This document shows, piece after piece, positions 55,177-62,895 of a DNA stretch of 64,000 nucleotides; position 1 is the first letter of the stretch; each line of letters opens with the position of its first letter. The notes below the pieces were generated by a model. It saw only the letters and a program-made list of their open reading frames with translations, ran no database searches and had not been told where the DNA came from. The stretch spans positions 197,672 to 261,671 of the forward strand of contig DYGG01000001.1 in the NCBI GenBank assembly GCA_020724775.1, read 5' to 3'. A program made the position numbers and the translations under genes. The stretch is from Ignavibacterium sp. GTDB taxonomy: Bacteria > Zixibacteria > MSB-5A5 > GN15 > PGXB01.

Positions 55177-56574
55177 ATGGCTGACAAATATAAACTGGTC
55201 GTCATCGGGGCAGGGCCCGGGGGTTATGTCGCCGCTATCCGAGCGGCGCAACTGGGCATTAAAACCGCCCTTGTGGAAAGAGAATATGTCGGCGGGGTCT
55301 GCCTGAACTGGGGGTGTATTCCCTCCAAGGCGCTTCTCTATGTCACCGAACTGAAGCGAACAGTCCTTGCCTGCGAGAAAATTGGATTGAAAGCAAGCAA
55401 TGTCGATATCGACCTGGAAAAACTCCGTAAGCATAAAGATGAAACCGTCAAACGTCTCACCGGCGGCGTCAAATTGTTGCTGGATAAGGGCGGGGTTAAG
55501 GTATATGATGGAACCGCCTCTTTTGTTTCCTCCAAAGAGATCGAGGTGGTTAGAGATACGACCAAGACTCGTATCGAAGCCGAGTACTTCATAATTGCTA
55601 CCGGCACGACTCCGATGGAACTTCCGATGATAAAAACCGATGGCAAGATTGTCATCGGCGCGCGGGAATCAATAAATATACCACGCGTTCCGCAGACGAT
55701 GGGGGTGATTGGGGCCGGACCGATCGGAGTTGAGATGGCGACGGTCTATAATACGCTTGGCGCTAAGGTCACTATAATTGAACTCCTGGACGCCGTTCTT
55801 CCCACTCTGGACCAGGATATCTCCAAAGCGTCTGAGCGGGAATTGAAGAAACAGGGGATGGAAATTTTCACTTCTTCGAAAGTGGTTTCCTCCAAGAAAG
55901 TCGGCGACAAGGTCGAGGTCGAGGTAGAAACGCCGCAAGGGAAAAAGAATTTTACCTTCGACATGGTTCTGGTAGCGGCCGGAATGAAGCCGAATACAGC
56001 CGGTCTCAATCTGGAGAAAGCGGGAGTCAAGACCGATTCCAGAGGGTTCGTAATTGTCGACAAATATATGCGCTCGAATGTGAGCAATATTTTCGCCATC
56101 GGCGATGTCGCGGGTGGTCTGCTTCTGGCCCATAAGGCGTCACACGAGGGTGTGGCCGCAGTCGAGGCGATAGCCGGTTCCTCGATGGGGGCAGACTGGA
56201 AATATGTGCCATATGCTGTTTTCACCGACCCGGAGATAGCCGGAATCGGGATGACCGAGAAAGAGGCGGTGGCGGCTGGAAAGAAAATCAAAACCGGCAA
56301 ATTCAATTATCGCGCTTTGGGGAAGGCGATTGCCACATTGGCAGTCGATGGTTTTGCGAAAGTAATCGCCGACGCCGAGACCGATGAGATTTTAGGGATT
56401 CATGTTTTTGGTCCTCACGCCGGGGATATTCTTTATGCCGGAACAGCCCTGATTGAGTTCGACGGGACGGCCGAGGACCTGGGACATATTATGGCGATTC
56501 ATCCGACGCTTTCGGAGGCGATGATGGAAGCGGGACTGAATGTCCATAAGAAGGCGCTGCATATAATTAATTGA
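55177..56574 (+). CDS. lpdA: Dihydrolipoyl dehydrogenase (E3)
   Basis: Reoxidises the lipoyl group of E2 with NAD. The 465-residue flavoprotein has the FAD loop VVIGAGPGGYVAAIRAAQLG, the redox disulfide VGGVCLNWGCIPSKALL, the NAD loop GVIGAGPIGVEMATVYNTLG, IFAIGDVAGGLLLAHKA and the C-terminal HAGDILYAG...HPTLSEAMMEAG with the active-site His-Glu pair. It follows E2 by 49 bp and ends the operon at a terminator. Confidence 0.96.
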   Translation: MADKYKLVVIGAGPGGYVAAIRAAQLGIKTALVEREYVGGVCLNWGCIPSKALLYVTELKRTVLACEKIGLKASNVDIDLEKLRKHKDETVKRLTGGVKLLLDKGGVKVYDGTASFVSSKEIEVVRDTTKTRIEAEYFIIATGTTPMELPMIKTDGKIVIGARESINIPRVPQTMGVIGAGPIGVEMATVYNTLGAKVTIIELLDAVLPTLDQDISKASERELKKQGMEIFTSSKVVSSKKVGDKVEVEVETPQGKKNFTFDMVLVAAGMKPNTAGLNLEKAGVKTDSRGFVIVDKYMRSNVSNIFAIGDVAGGLLLAHKASHEGVAAVEAIAGSSMGADWKYVPYAVFTDPEIAGIGMTEKEAVAAGKKIKTGKFNYRALGKAIATLAVDGFAKVIADAETDEILGIHVFGPHAGDILYAGTALIEFDGTAEDLGHIMAIHPTLSEAMMEAGLNVHKKALHIIN

Positions 56575-56600
56575 GAGAAGATACGAGCAGATCTCAATAG

Positions 56601-56629
56601 GTCGGAACCCGCATAGTTCCGACTTTTTT
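56601..56629 (+). terminator. Intrinsic terminator of the 2-oxoacid dehydrogenase operon
   Basis: A perfect 8-bp stem (56601-56608 with 56616-56623), a 7-base loop and six T residues, 27 bases after the lpdA stop. Confidence 0.87.
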
Positions 56630-56693
56630 ATGCCCACTTCTTTGCGCACTTCGTATATTCGTTCGAACAATACATTTCAATTTCGAGGATTAA

Positions 56694-56840
56694 AGTGAAG
56701 ATAACAACTTGGGCTGACAGTTTTCCTGCCGCTTTCACTATCTGTGATGAAGAGGGCAACGTTACATATATGAACGATAAATCGAAGACAACTTTCGCCT
56801 GTGCGGGCAGGAACTTCTTCCTACCCTTTCTTGAATAGGT
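56694..56840 (+). pseudogene. Remnant of a small PAS-domain protein gene
   Basis: From GTG at 56694, 48 codons read WADSFPAAFTICDEEGNVTYMNDKSKTTFA before a stop at 56838-56840. This is the N-terminal part of a small PAS-domain protein family with ITVCDxEGxIxYMN. The normal protein would go on for about 70 more residues. At about 56800 the frame enters an inverted-repeat sequence (GGGCAGGAA/TTCCTACCC) that precedes repeat copy 1, so the gene was probably cut by that element. Family match is from recall. Confidence 0.5.
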
Positions 56841-56854
56841 TCGGACAGCTGAGT

Positions 56855-56930
56855 AGATTTTATAGGTCGAAATCCGTCTGCGGCGGATGGTCTCGATTTT
56901 TCCGTCAGGAAAGTATTCCTCACAGCGCAG
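56855..56930 (+). repeat. Dispersed repeat, copy 1
   Basis: Begins AGATTTTATAGGTCGAAATC and ends near TTCCTCACAGCGCAGG. It shares the first 20 bases exactly with copy 2 and keeps the later GTCAGGAA...ATTCCT..ACAGCGC elements. It may contain imperfect stems (GTCAGGAA / TTCCT). Function unknown. Confidence 0.7.
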
Positions 56931-57046
56931 GAAAAAAACGACAATCAAAGGTGGTGTGCAGCAGTATAAGATAGTACGTGAGACGATTTTTACCTGCTTT
57001 GAATAAGGCATATAGCAAGTAATACAGTTGTTGGAGAATCTCAGTT

Positions 57047-57640
57047 ATGAGAAGAGTTATTGTGCTTGAATTTATCTCCCTTGATGGTGTCATACAATCC
57101 CCAGGCGGCCCGGACGAAGATACCAGTGGCGGCTTCGCGCATGGTGGGTGGATAAGTCCATATTCCGACCCTATTATTGCATCGGTCATAAGAAAGCAGA
57201 TGAATATGCCTTTTGACTTGTTGTTAGGGCGCAAAACCTTTGAGATTTGGGCACCGTACTGGCCACAACGTGCTGACGTTTGGCCGGGCGTTAACACGGC
57301 GACCAAGTTTGTCGCCTCGAACACCGTGACTTCTCACGAGTGGCAGCCGTCCGTGTTCTTAAACGGAGATATTGCGGATAAGATCACCAGAATTAAGCAG
57401 CAGGAAGGGCCGGATTTGCACGTTTACGGAAGCGCAAATCTCATTCAGACACTTCTCAAGCAAGATTTGGTCGATTCATTCTGGCTGAAGATATTTCCTA
57501 TAACATTGGGCAGCGGAAAACGGTTGTTTTCCGAAGGCGCGATCCCGGCGGCGTTCAAGGTAACGGAAAGCAATGTCACCTCAAATGGCGTCATTATCGT
57601 GAATTACGAGCGTGCAGGCGCAATCACGACTAGCGTCTAA
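57047..57640 (+). CDS. RibD C-terminal-domain / dihydrofolate-reductase-like protein
   Basis: A 197-residue protein with the DHFR-like RibD-C fold: [73 protein letters not shown]. The family binds NADPH and includes many uncharacterised reductases, some linked to antibiotic or folate metabolism. It has neither deaminase domain nor riboflavin genes around it. Repeat copies flank it on both sides about 1.1 kb apart, so it may have arrived by recombination. An ATG is used with GGAGAA upstream. Confidence 0.85.
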   Translation: MRRVIVLEFISLDGVIQSPGGPDEDTSGGFAHGGWISPYSDPIIASVIRKQMNMPFDLLLGRKTFEIWAPYWPQRADVWPGVNTATKFVASNTVTSHEWQPSVFLNGDIADKITRIKQQEGPDLHVYGSANLIQTLLKQDLVDSFWLKIFPITLGSGKRLFSEGAIPAAFKVTESNVTSNGVIIVNYERAGAITTSV

Positions 57641-58231
57641 TGTCAGACATTGGGAGTCAACTGACCTCGCTGAAGTCCATGAAGTCGTTTAGCGTGCTGG
57701 GAATGCAGCAGGCGTTCACCGGTTACGACAATCCGAAGGGGTTGCCGATACGGGACTGATGATGCAGACGCTGAAGGATGAGTCAAACTGGCTTTGAGAG
57801 TGGAACGACGCTATTGAGTCATCGACCACGTTTGATACCAGGATGGAGTAGTACAAGGAGACTTGGTTACACTCAACACAGGATACTGTGTAAGAATCGT
57901 GATTTAGTCTGGTACTTATGTTTCTGTCTGTATGCTTTAATCCAGATTTTATAGGTCGAAATCGCTGTGGTTACGACAATTTCAGTCAGGAAGGGATTCC
58001 TGACAGCGCTGTAATATCCTGAAATCTATCTATGGTCTTTACACCCCGCGCGTTCGCCCCCTGATGGTCTCTTTCTGTCTTACAGGATGAGACCGGGGCG
58101 ACACATTAGTCCACTCCTGGCGGTTGATATGTATAGCGATGATGAGATAAATACAGCAGCCGCTCCCCTCCAGATTCATCTTGCCATCAATATTGAAACT
58201 GTCTTAATTAACTTCACGTAAGTAGTATCAA
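57641..58231. other. Gene-poor stretch with repeat copy 2
   Basis: No intact gene is seen in 591 bp. Stop-broken frames around 57660-57850 read like decayed coding sequence (for example SVLGMQQAF and MQTLKDESNWL), but no family could be fixed. Repeat copy 2 lies at 57944-58013. The rest has no recognisable signal. Confidence 0.45.
57944..58013 (+). repeat. Dispersed repeat, copy 2
   Basis: Direct copy of the element at 56855-56930, in the same orientation: identical AGATTTTATAGGTCGAAATC start, then GTCAGGAA, GATTCCTGACAGCGC. The middle differs. The two copies bracket the RibD-C gene. Confidence 0.7.
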
Positions 58232-58579
58232 ATGAAATCTGGTGCGCTAAGAGTGGGAAAAGTCATCAGGATATTCGCCGGCAAAGTAAATCTGGAATTG
58301 CTCGCCTGGTGCGGGGTTCTGGTCGCCCCGTTGTTTGTCAATCCGAATGATGCAAGTCCGGTAAGTTTCTGCCTGTTTCATAACCTGGGAATTGACTACT
58401 GTCCGGGATGTGGCTTGGGGCGCGCCCTGGCGCTTTTATATCGCGGCGACCTGATATCATCGTTTATGACCCATCCGCTGGCTATATTTTTTGTGCTGAT
58501 TACAGGCTTCAGGATTATTACACTGGTTGGCAAGTCGGTTGAAAATTTTAACCAAAGAATAGGAGTTAGTCATGGCTGA
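58232..58579 (+). CDS. DUF2752 membrane protein
   Basis: A 115-residue membrane protein. Two to three hydrophobic segments (LELLAWCGVLVAPLFV, HPLAIFFVLITGFRIITLVG) surround the DUF2752 signature YCPGCGLGRALALLYRGDL. Function of the family is unknown. It overlaps the TM2-domain gene by 8 bp; such pairs occur often, suggesting joint function in the membrane. No signal peptide beyond the first helix. Confidence 0.85.
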   Translation: MKSGALRVGKVIRIFAGKVNLELLAWCGVLVAPLFVNPNDASPVSFCLFHNLGIDYCPGCGLGRALALLYRGDLISSFMTHPLAIFFVLITGFRIITLVGKSVENFNQRIGVSHG

Positions 58580-58925
58580 CCTCTTTCAGATTCTCCCCGA
58601 ACTGCAGGGTGACGAAATGCTCTATGTCAGCGGCCTTCTGAAGAATGTTGATGATGATACCGCTCGGAAATTTGCGGCAGTCTATCGCGCCCGGCGAAAG
58701 GACCCGCAGACCATTCTACTGCTGACCCTTATTGGTTTCCTCGGTGTCGCCGGTATCCAGCGCTTCTTCCTGGAGCAGATAGGCATGGGACTGCTTTATC
58801 TTTTCACGGCCGGTATCTGCCTTATTGGAACCATAATCGATGTCATCAATTATAAAGGGCTTGCCTTCGAGTATAATCAGAAGAAAGCGCAGGAAGTGTT
58901 CTATTTGCTGAAGGGGACAAACTAA
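58572..58925 (+). CDS. TM2-domain membrane protein
   Basis: A 117-residue protein. A charged N-terminal half (YRARRKDPQ) is followed by a TM2 domain: ILLLTLIGFLGVAGIQRFFLEQIGMGLLYLFTAGICLIGTIIDVI, two membrane helices with a short polar loop. The role of bacterial TM2 proteins is not known. It follows the DUF2752 gene with an 8-bp overlap and precedes an outer-membrane barrel gene by 46 bp. Confidence 0.87.
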   Translation: MADLFQILPELQGDEMLYVSGLLKNVDDDTARKFAAVYRARRKDPQTILLLTLIGFLGVAGIQRFFLEQIGMGLLYLFTAGICLIGTIIDVINYKGLAFEYNQKKAQEVFYLLKGTN

Positions 58926-58971
58926 AGCGACCGGATGCCACCGGTAAATATTGGCGCGGAGGTGTGCAGAA

Positions 58972-59646
58972 ATGTTTAAGTTTCTCTTTGCCCTTCTGGT
59001 GTTGTCGGTTTTGGTCTTGCCACATACCGCCGATGCGGGAGGGAAGGTAGGCATATATGGTGTCCGGATGGAGCCGGATGGGGAAGATGCCCAGAATTTC
59101 TCGAAACCGGGTTGGGGCGGTGGAATTCATCTGGTTGCCCCCTTTCCGCAGTTAGCGAATTTTTTTGCCGGCACCGGCGGATTCGAAGTTATCAATCTAA
59201 TGTCACGCGACCGGGTTTTCATTGATGGCACCACCGGTCTTCGCACCGAGCAGCAGACATCACAGAACTACTACCGGTTATTCCTGGGGGGGCAGATCGG
59301 CGGTCATGGGCGCGGTTTTATTCGCCCGCATATCGGCTCCAATATCGCCCTGGTGATTTACAGTATCAACACTGATGTCGTCATTCCCAATGACGCCGAC
59401 CCCGACAATGAAATTCGTCAGGATTACGCCACCGTCACCAAATCGGTTTTTGGCTGGGACATTACAGCCGGTGTGGACCTGAATTTTGCCAATGCCTGGT
59501 CTATCGACCTGGGAGTGCGGTATCTCAAAAGTTTCTCCCTGCCGCAGCAACTGGGCGAAGGCTCGGAGACCGTGCATCCCCAGTATTTCCAGTATTATAT
59601 TGGAATAGGGGTCTCGTTCAAGACCATCAGTCGGTGGGGCTCCTGA
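58972..59646 (+). CDS. Small outer-membrane beta-barrel protein
   Basis: A 224-residue exported protein. The ATG at 58972 has GGAGG about 8 bases upstream and gives MFKFLFALLVLSVLVLPHTADA, a clear signal peptide. The mature part alternates strands and turns (GGQIGGHGRGFIRPHIGSNIALVIYS, ITAGVDLNFANAWSIDLGVRYL) and ends in YYIGIGVSFKTISRWGS, as expected for an 8- to 10-strand barrel. It is followed 21 bp later by a convergent methyltransferase gene. Function is unknown. Confidence 0.7.
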   Translation: MFKFLFALLVLSVLVLPHTADAGGKVGIYGVRMEPDGEDAQNFSKPGWGGGIHLVAPFPQLANFFAGTGGFEVINLMSRDRVFIDGTTGLRTEQQTSQNYYRLFLGGQIGGHGRGFIRPHIGSNIALVIYSINTDVVIPNDADPDNEIRQDYATVTKSVFGWDITAGVDLNFANAWSIDLGVRYLKSFSLPQQLGEGSETVHPQYFQYYIGIGVSFKTISRWGS

Positions 59647-59667
59647 GAGTCACTATTAAGGAATTGC

Positions 59668-60309
59668 CTACTTGCGTATTGCGAAACCTAAGCCATCCCG
59701 AATCGGCAGTATTGCCGGGTAGAATTCCTTTGATGACATCAACATCTGGTTGAATTTCAGAACCGCTTTGGTCGCTTTATCGGGGTTCTTGCTGAGGATT
59801 CTTCCCGACCAGAGAGTGTTGTCAGTAATGAATAAGCCGCCACTGCGCAGACGCTCCGCCGCCAGAACGACAGTTCGCGGGTAGTCCTCTTTGTCGATGT
59901 CGTTGAGAATAATATCGAACGGTCCTTTGAACCCCTCGAGAATCTCAATGGCGTCACCCACATGGTATTCCAGCTTGATATCAAATCGGCCGGCGGCGAA
60001 ATTCTTTTCCGCCTTCACCCGGTTTTCTTCGGAACCATCCGTACAGATAATTCTTCCTCCCGGTTTCATTCCGGTCGCAAACCAGTAAGCCGAATACCCG
60101 TAACCTGACCCCATTTCGAAAATCTGGGTAGCCCCGGTCAGACGCGCCATTTGCGATAAGAATCGTCCCACAATCGGCCCGATAATGGGAAACTCATGCT
60201 GCCTGGCGTAATTCTCCATGGCGCGAAGATTCTTATCGCCGTGCTCGGAGATTTTGATCAGATAGTCGTTAATTGCCGGAGGTGTCAATTGAATCTTCCG
60301 CGGTTTCAT
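59668..60309 (-). CDS. O-methyltransferase (caffeoyl-CoA OMT-like family)
   Basis: SAM-dependent methyltransferase, 213 residues. FEMGSGYGYSAYWFA is the SAM loop, followed by IICTDGSEENRVKAEKNF, HVGDAIEILEGF, FDIILNDIDKEDYP and the metal-binding-like ITDNTLWSGRIL. The usual family DxD metal pattern is present in altered form (NDIDK). Substrate cannot be read. Its start overlaps the lipB stop by 4 bp, so they are co-expressed. Function besides methyl transfer is inference. Confidence 0.88.
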   Translation of the reverse strand: MKPRKIQLTPPAINDYLIKISEHGDKNLRAMENYARQHEFPIIGPIVGRFLSQMARLTGATQIFEMGSGYGYSAYWFATGMKPGGRIICTDGSEENRVKAEKNFAAGRFDIKLEYHVGDAIEILEGFKGPFDIILNDIDKEDYPRTVVLAAERLRSGGLFITDNTLWSGRILSKNPDKATKAVLKFNQMLMSSKEFYPAILPIRDGLGFAIRK

Positions 60310-61010
60310 ATTTGAACCTTTTCCATTAGCAGGGCATTGATGTCCCGAATCGATTCCATTTCGTAATAGAACAGTGATGCAAAAATGTCTGCCAGTATAT
60401 TGTTGACTTTTTCAATATCGAATTGGCGGTCGAGAAGTTTCTTCAATGAGCCTACAGGATACTCAGTAATTCCACAGGGATTTATTAATCTAAAATAATC
60501 CAGGTCGGTATTTACGTTCAATGCTACCCCGTGATAAGTTACCCAGCGAGAGACGGCCACCCCGATGGCGGCAACTTTGCTGTCATTAACCCAGACTCCG
60601 GTCAATCCTTTCTTAGTTCCGGCGCTAAGCCCCAGTTCCTTCAGGCTTTCAATCAACCAGTTCTCCAGGTCGCGAAGATACTTGTGAAGGTCTTTCCCCC
60701 TGCAAGTCAAATCAATGATAGGGTATAAGACCGATTGTCCGGGACCATGAAAAGTTATATCGCCCCCCCGCTCAATCTCAAAGAGGCTGACCCCTTTTTG
60801 TCGCAATTGCTCTTCACTTGCCAAAAGATTGCCCCGGTTGGTGCCGCGTCCCATCGTGATTACCGGCTCATGCTCTGTAATCAAGAGCATATCAGGAACC
60901 CAACTCTGACGTCGCAACTCCACCAGCCTTTTCTGCAGTTCCCAGACACGGGCATAATCGGTGCGTCCCAGGTCAACTCTGAAAAGCCTCTTAAATCCTC
61001 TGCTGCACAT
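60306..61010 (-). CDS. lipB: Octanoyltransferase LipB
   Basis: Transfers octanoyl groups from acyl-carrier protein to lipoyl domains, the first step of lipoate synthesis; the E2 at 53838 is a likely target. The 234-residue protein has GRGTNRGNLLAS, RGGDITFHGPGQSVLYPI, TGVWVNDSKVAAIGVAV with the catalytic Lys, and the catalytic Cys in LINPCGI. LipA is not in the window. It is the upstream gene of a two-gene minus-strand unit. The C-terminal tail is slightly longer than in Escherichia coli. Confidence 0.94.
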   Translation of the reverse strand: MCSRGFKRLFRVDLGRTDYARVWELQKRLVELRRQSWVPDMLLITEHEPVITMGRGTNRGNLLASEEQLRQKGVSLFEIERGGDITFHGPGQSVLYPIIDLTCRGKDLHKYLRDLENWLIESLKELGLSAGTKKGLTGVWVNDSKVAAIGVAVSRWVTYHGVALNVNTDLDYFRLINPCGITEYPVGSLKKLLDRQFDIEKVNNILADIFASLFYYEMESIRDINALLMEKVQI

Positions 61011-61019
61011 CTATATCAC

Positions 61020-61049
61020 TTGCCTTTTCCTACAGATACGCTTTAATAT
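61020..61049 (+). promoter_or_regulatory. Possible promoter of the sigZ-arsM pair
   Basis: TTGCCT (61020-61025), an 18-base spacer and TAATAT (61044-61049) precede the ATG at 61082. An AAAGGA ribosome site lies between. A site for the arsenic regulator was not seen. Confidence 0.4.
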
Positions 61050-61081
61050 ATACCGCTATTGGCGAGAGCAAAAGGAATATA

Positions 61082-61648
61082 ATGAACCATGACTTTACAG
61101 AGATTTATAATCGCTTCAGCGATTCTCTTCGGAAGTTCATCCGTGGCGCCGTCAAGGATAGTGATGTTGCCGACGATATCTTTCAAGAGGTTCTCCTCAA
61201 AATCCACTCAAACCTCACTTCCTTGAATGACGAGGAACGTCTTGCCGCCTGGATATTCAAAATCGCCCGTAATGCCATTTATGATTACTATCGCTCTTCC
61301 AAACCGACGGCCGCGTTCGATGATACTCTTTCGGCCGAAGCGGATGGCCCTGAGGCGGAATATTCCGAAAAAATCCTGCCTTACATGAAATATCTTGTCG
61401 AAATTCTCCCGGAACCGTACCGTCGGGCAATAATTCAGACCGAATTCGAGGGGCTGTCACAGAAAGAATTGGCGGCCAAAGAGGGGATTTCCCTTTCCGG
61501 CGCAAAATCGCGCGTGCAGCGGGGGAGAGGCATGCTAAAAGAGATGCTTCTGGAATGCTGTCATTTCGAACTTGATGCCCGCAAACATATTATCGGTTAT
61601 CAGCCCAATTGCAGTTGCTGTAAAGAGGGCTGCCGTCCGGAAAAATGA
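61082..61648 (+). CDS. sigZ: ECF-type sigma factor, SigZ family
   Basis: A 188-residue sigma factor. Region 2 (about 10-75: FSDSLRKFIRGAVKDSDVADDIFQEVLLKI, AAWIFKIARNAIYDYYR) and region 4 (about 108-150: LPEPYRRAIIQTEFEGLSQKELAAKEGISLSGAKSRVQRGRGMLKE) are clear. The C-terminal CCHFELDARKHIIGY and CSCCKEGC are typical of SigZ and could bind metal or arsenic. It is followed 74 bp later by an arsenite methyltransferase, so control of arsenic response is likely but inferred. Confidence 0.85.
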   Translation: MNHDFTEIYNRFSDSLRKFIRGAVKDSDVADDIFQEVLLKIHSNLTSLNDEERLAAWIFKIARNAIYDYYRSSKPTAAFDDTLSAEADGPEAEYSEKILPYMKYLVEILPEPYRRAIIQTEFEGLSQKELAAKEGISLSGAKSRVQRGRGMLKEMLLECCHFELDARKHIIGYQPNCSCCKEGCRPEK

Positions 61649-61722
61649 AGATTGTTTGCGTCCTTTTTTGAGGCTCCACGTCCTTTGAGGTGAAAATGAA
61701 AAGACCAATAAAGGAGAATGAT

Positions 61723-62517
61723 ATGAATACCTCGAAGAATAATGAACTCAAAAAGGTGGTTAAGGAGCACTATGGTAAGGTTGCGGTAAATGCCACCGGG
61801 TGTTGTGGAAACGGCAGTTTACCCTGTTGCGGTTCCGGAGATTCCTTGACCCAGATTTCAGAGAGAATAGGGTATCGCCCTGATGAAATCAGCAACCTTC
61901 CCGAAGGGGCAGTATTGGGTCTTGGTTGTGGCAATCCTCTGGGGTTAGCCAGGATAAAAGAAGGCGACACTATCCTCGACCTCGGAAGTGGCGGCGGGAT
62001 TGATTGCTTTTTGGCCTCCCGAAAGGTAGGTCCCCGGGGGAAAGTTATAGGCATTGATATGACTCCTGAGATGGTTGCCCGCGCCCGCCGCAACGCCGAC
62101 TCAGGCAATTATCAAAACGTGGAATTTCGTCTCGGCGATATCGAGGCACTTCCGGTGGAAAGCAATTCGGTAAATCTGATTATCTCCAACTGCGTTATCA
62201 ATCTTTCGCCCAATAAGAAAAAGGTCTATGCCGAAGCCTTCCGCGTTATGAAACCGGGCGGGGAACTCTCCATTTCCGATATTGTCGCCTATAAACCGCT
62301 AAGCGACGAATGGCGGCAAAATCTTGAAGCCTTTTCTGCCTGCGTTTCCGGCGCCGCGCTTATTGATGAACTTCTGGAGATTCTAAGAGCCTGCGGTTTC
62401 GTTGATGTCAAAATCACGCCCGACCCTGAAAGCAGCCGAATGATTAAGGAATGGTATCCCGGCTCGGGACTGGAGGAGTATCTGGTTTCGGCACATTTAT
62501 CGGCGCGAAAGCCATAG
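61723..62517 (+). CDS. arsM: Arsenite S-adenosylmethionine methyltransferase
   Basis: Methylates As(III) for detoxification. The 264-residue protein starts at an ATG at 61723 (MNTSKNNELKKVVKEHYG) with AAGGAG 6 bases upstream; earlier GTG/ATG codons in frame are less likely. Cysteines expected to bind arsenic are present: ATGCCGNGSLPCCG, SNCVINL and FSACVSGA. The SAM loop is ILDLGSGGGIDCFLA and GIDMTPEMVARARRNA. All residues known to matter in ArsM are kept. It is paired with sigZ; no arsR or arsenic pump genes are visible. Confidence 0.93.
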   Translation: MNTSKNNELKKVVKEHYGKVAVNATGCCGNGSLPCCGSGDSLTQISERIGYRPDEISNLPEGAVLGLGCGNPLGLARIKEGDTILDLGSGGGIDCFLASRKVGPRGKVIGIDMTPEMVARARRNADSGNYQNVEFRLGDIEALPVESNSVNLIISNCVINLSPNKKKVYAEAFRVMKPGGELSISDIVAYKPLSDEWRQNLEAFSACVSGAALIDELLEILRACGFVDVKITPDPESSRMIKEWYPGSGLEEYLVSAHLSARKP

Positions 62518-62654
62518 GTAAGAGCAACAGTTTGAGCAATTTTAGCCGATATAAGAATTGGCAGAATGGCTTGGAAAAACGGGAACCCCGAGGCTAAAAA
62601 GACGTTAGATATATTGACGAACGAAAATAATTTGGAAATTAAACAATTTTTCCC

Positions 62655-62683
62655 TTGACAAAGGTAGTAACAGTGATTATTAT
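62655..62683 (+). promoter_or_regulatory. rRNA operon promoter
   Basis: A perfect TTGACA (62655-62660), a 17-base spacer and TATTAT (62678-62683). An A/T-rich stretch just upstream (about 62620-62652) may be an UP element. Transcription would start near 62690, some 206 bases before mature 16S. Confidence 0.78.
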
Positions 62684-62689
62684 TCTTTC

Positions 62690-62716
62690 CTGCCTGCTTT
62701 ACGAGGCAGTTTTTTT
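62690..62716 (+). terminator. Terminator-like hairpin in the rRNA leader
   Basis: A 6-bp stem (CTGCCT 62690-62695, AGGCAG 62704-62709) with an 8-base loop and seven T residues (62710-62716), right at the predicted transcription start of the rRNA operon. The stem is shorter than in a strong terminator. Confidence 0.5.
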
Positions 62717-62725
62717 GTCGAAATT

Positions 62726-62737
62726 GCTCTTTGAAAA
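62726..62737 (+). promoter_or_regulatory. boxA-like antitermination site of the rRNA leader
   Basis: GCTCTTTGAAAA matches the boxA element of bacterial rRNA leaders, 170 bases before 16S and just downstream of the leader hairpin. It would recruit NusB/NusE antitermination factors. Confidence 0.6.
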
Positions 62738-62895
62738 CTAAATAGTAAGTGCCGTGCAAGAATGATTTCTTGCCGGTAGTGTGGGTCTCTTTGTGTCATA
62801 AGACATACTTTGAGATCAGAAATGTAAATCGAATAACGAAGTGTTTCGTAGGACGAGCCTTCGTAACTTCAAGTAGCAATAATATGCATTGAATA

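Larger units (their letters stand above)
56575..57046. other. Intergenic region with terminator, truncated PAS gene and repeat copy
   Basis: Between lpdA and the RibD-C gene there is a terminator (56601-56629), a short remnant of a PAS-domain gene (56694-56840) and repeat copy 1 (56855-56930). The remaining bases up to 57046 show no further gene. Several overlapping open frames on the minus strand have no recognisable content. Confidence 0.5.

Noticed and set aside
53910..55205. 431-residue minus-strand frame opposite E2
   Set aside because: It is the antisense of a clear E2 gene with all motifs; composition is shadow-like.
56628..57011. 127-residue minus-strand reading frame
   Set aside because: It runs through the PAS remnant and repeat copy 1, has no family signs, no ribosome site and low complexity.
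57641..57850. Intact small gene after the RibD-C gene
   Set aside because: All frames are broken by stops; only decayed fragments are visible.
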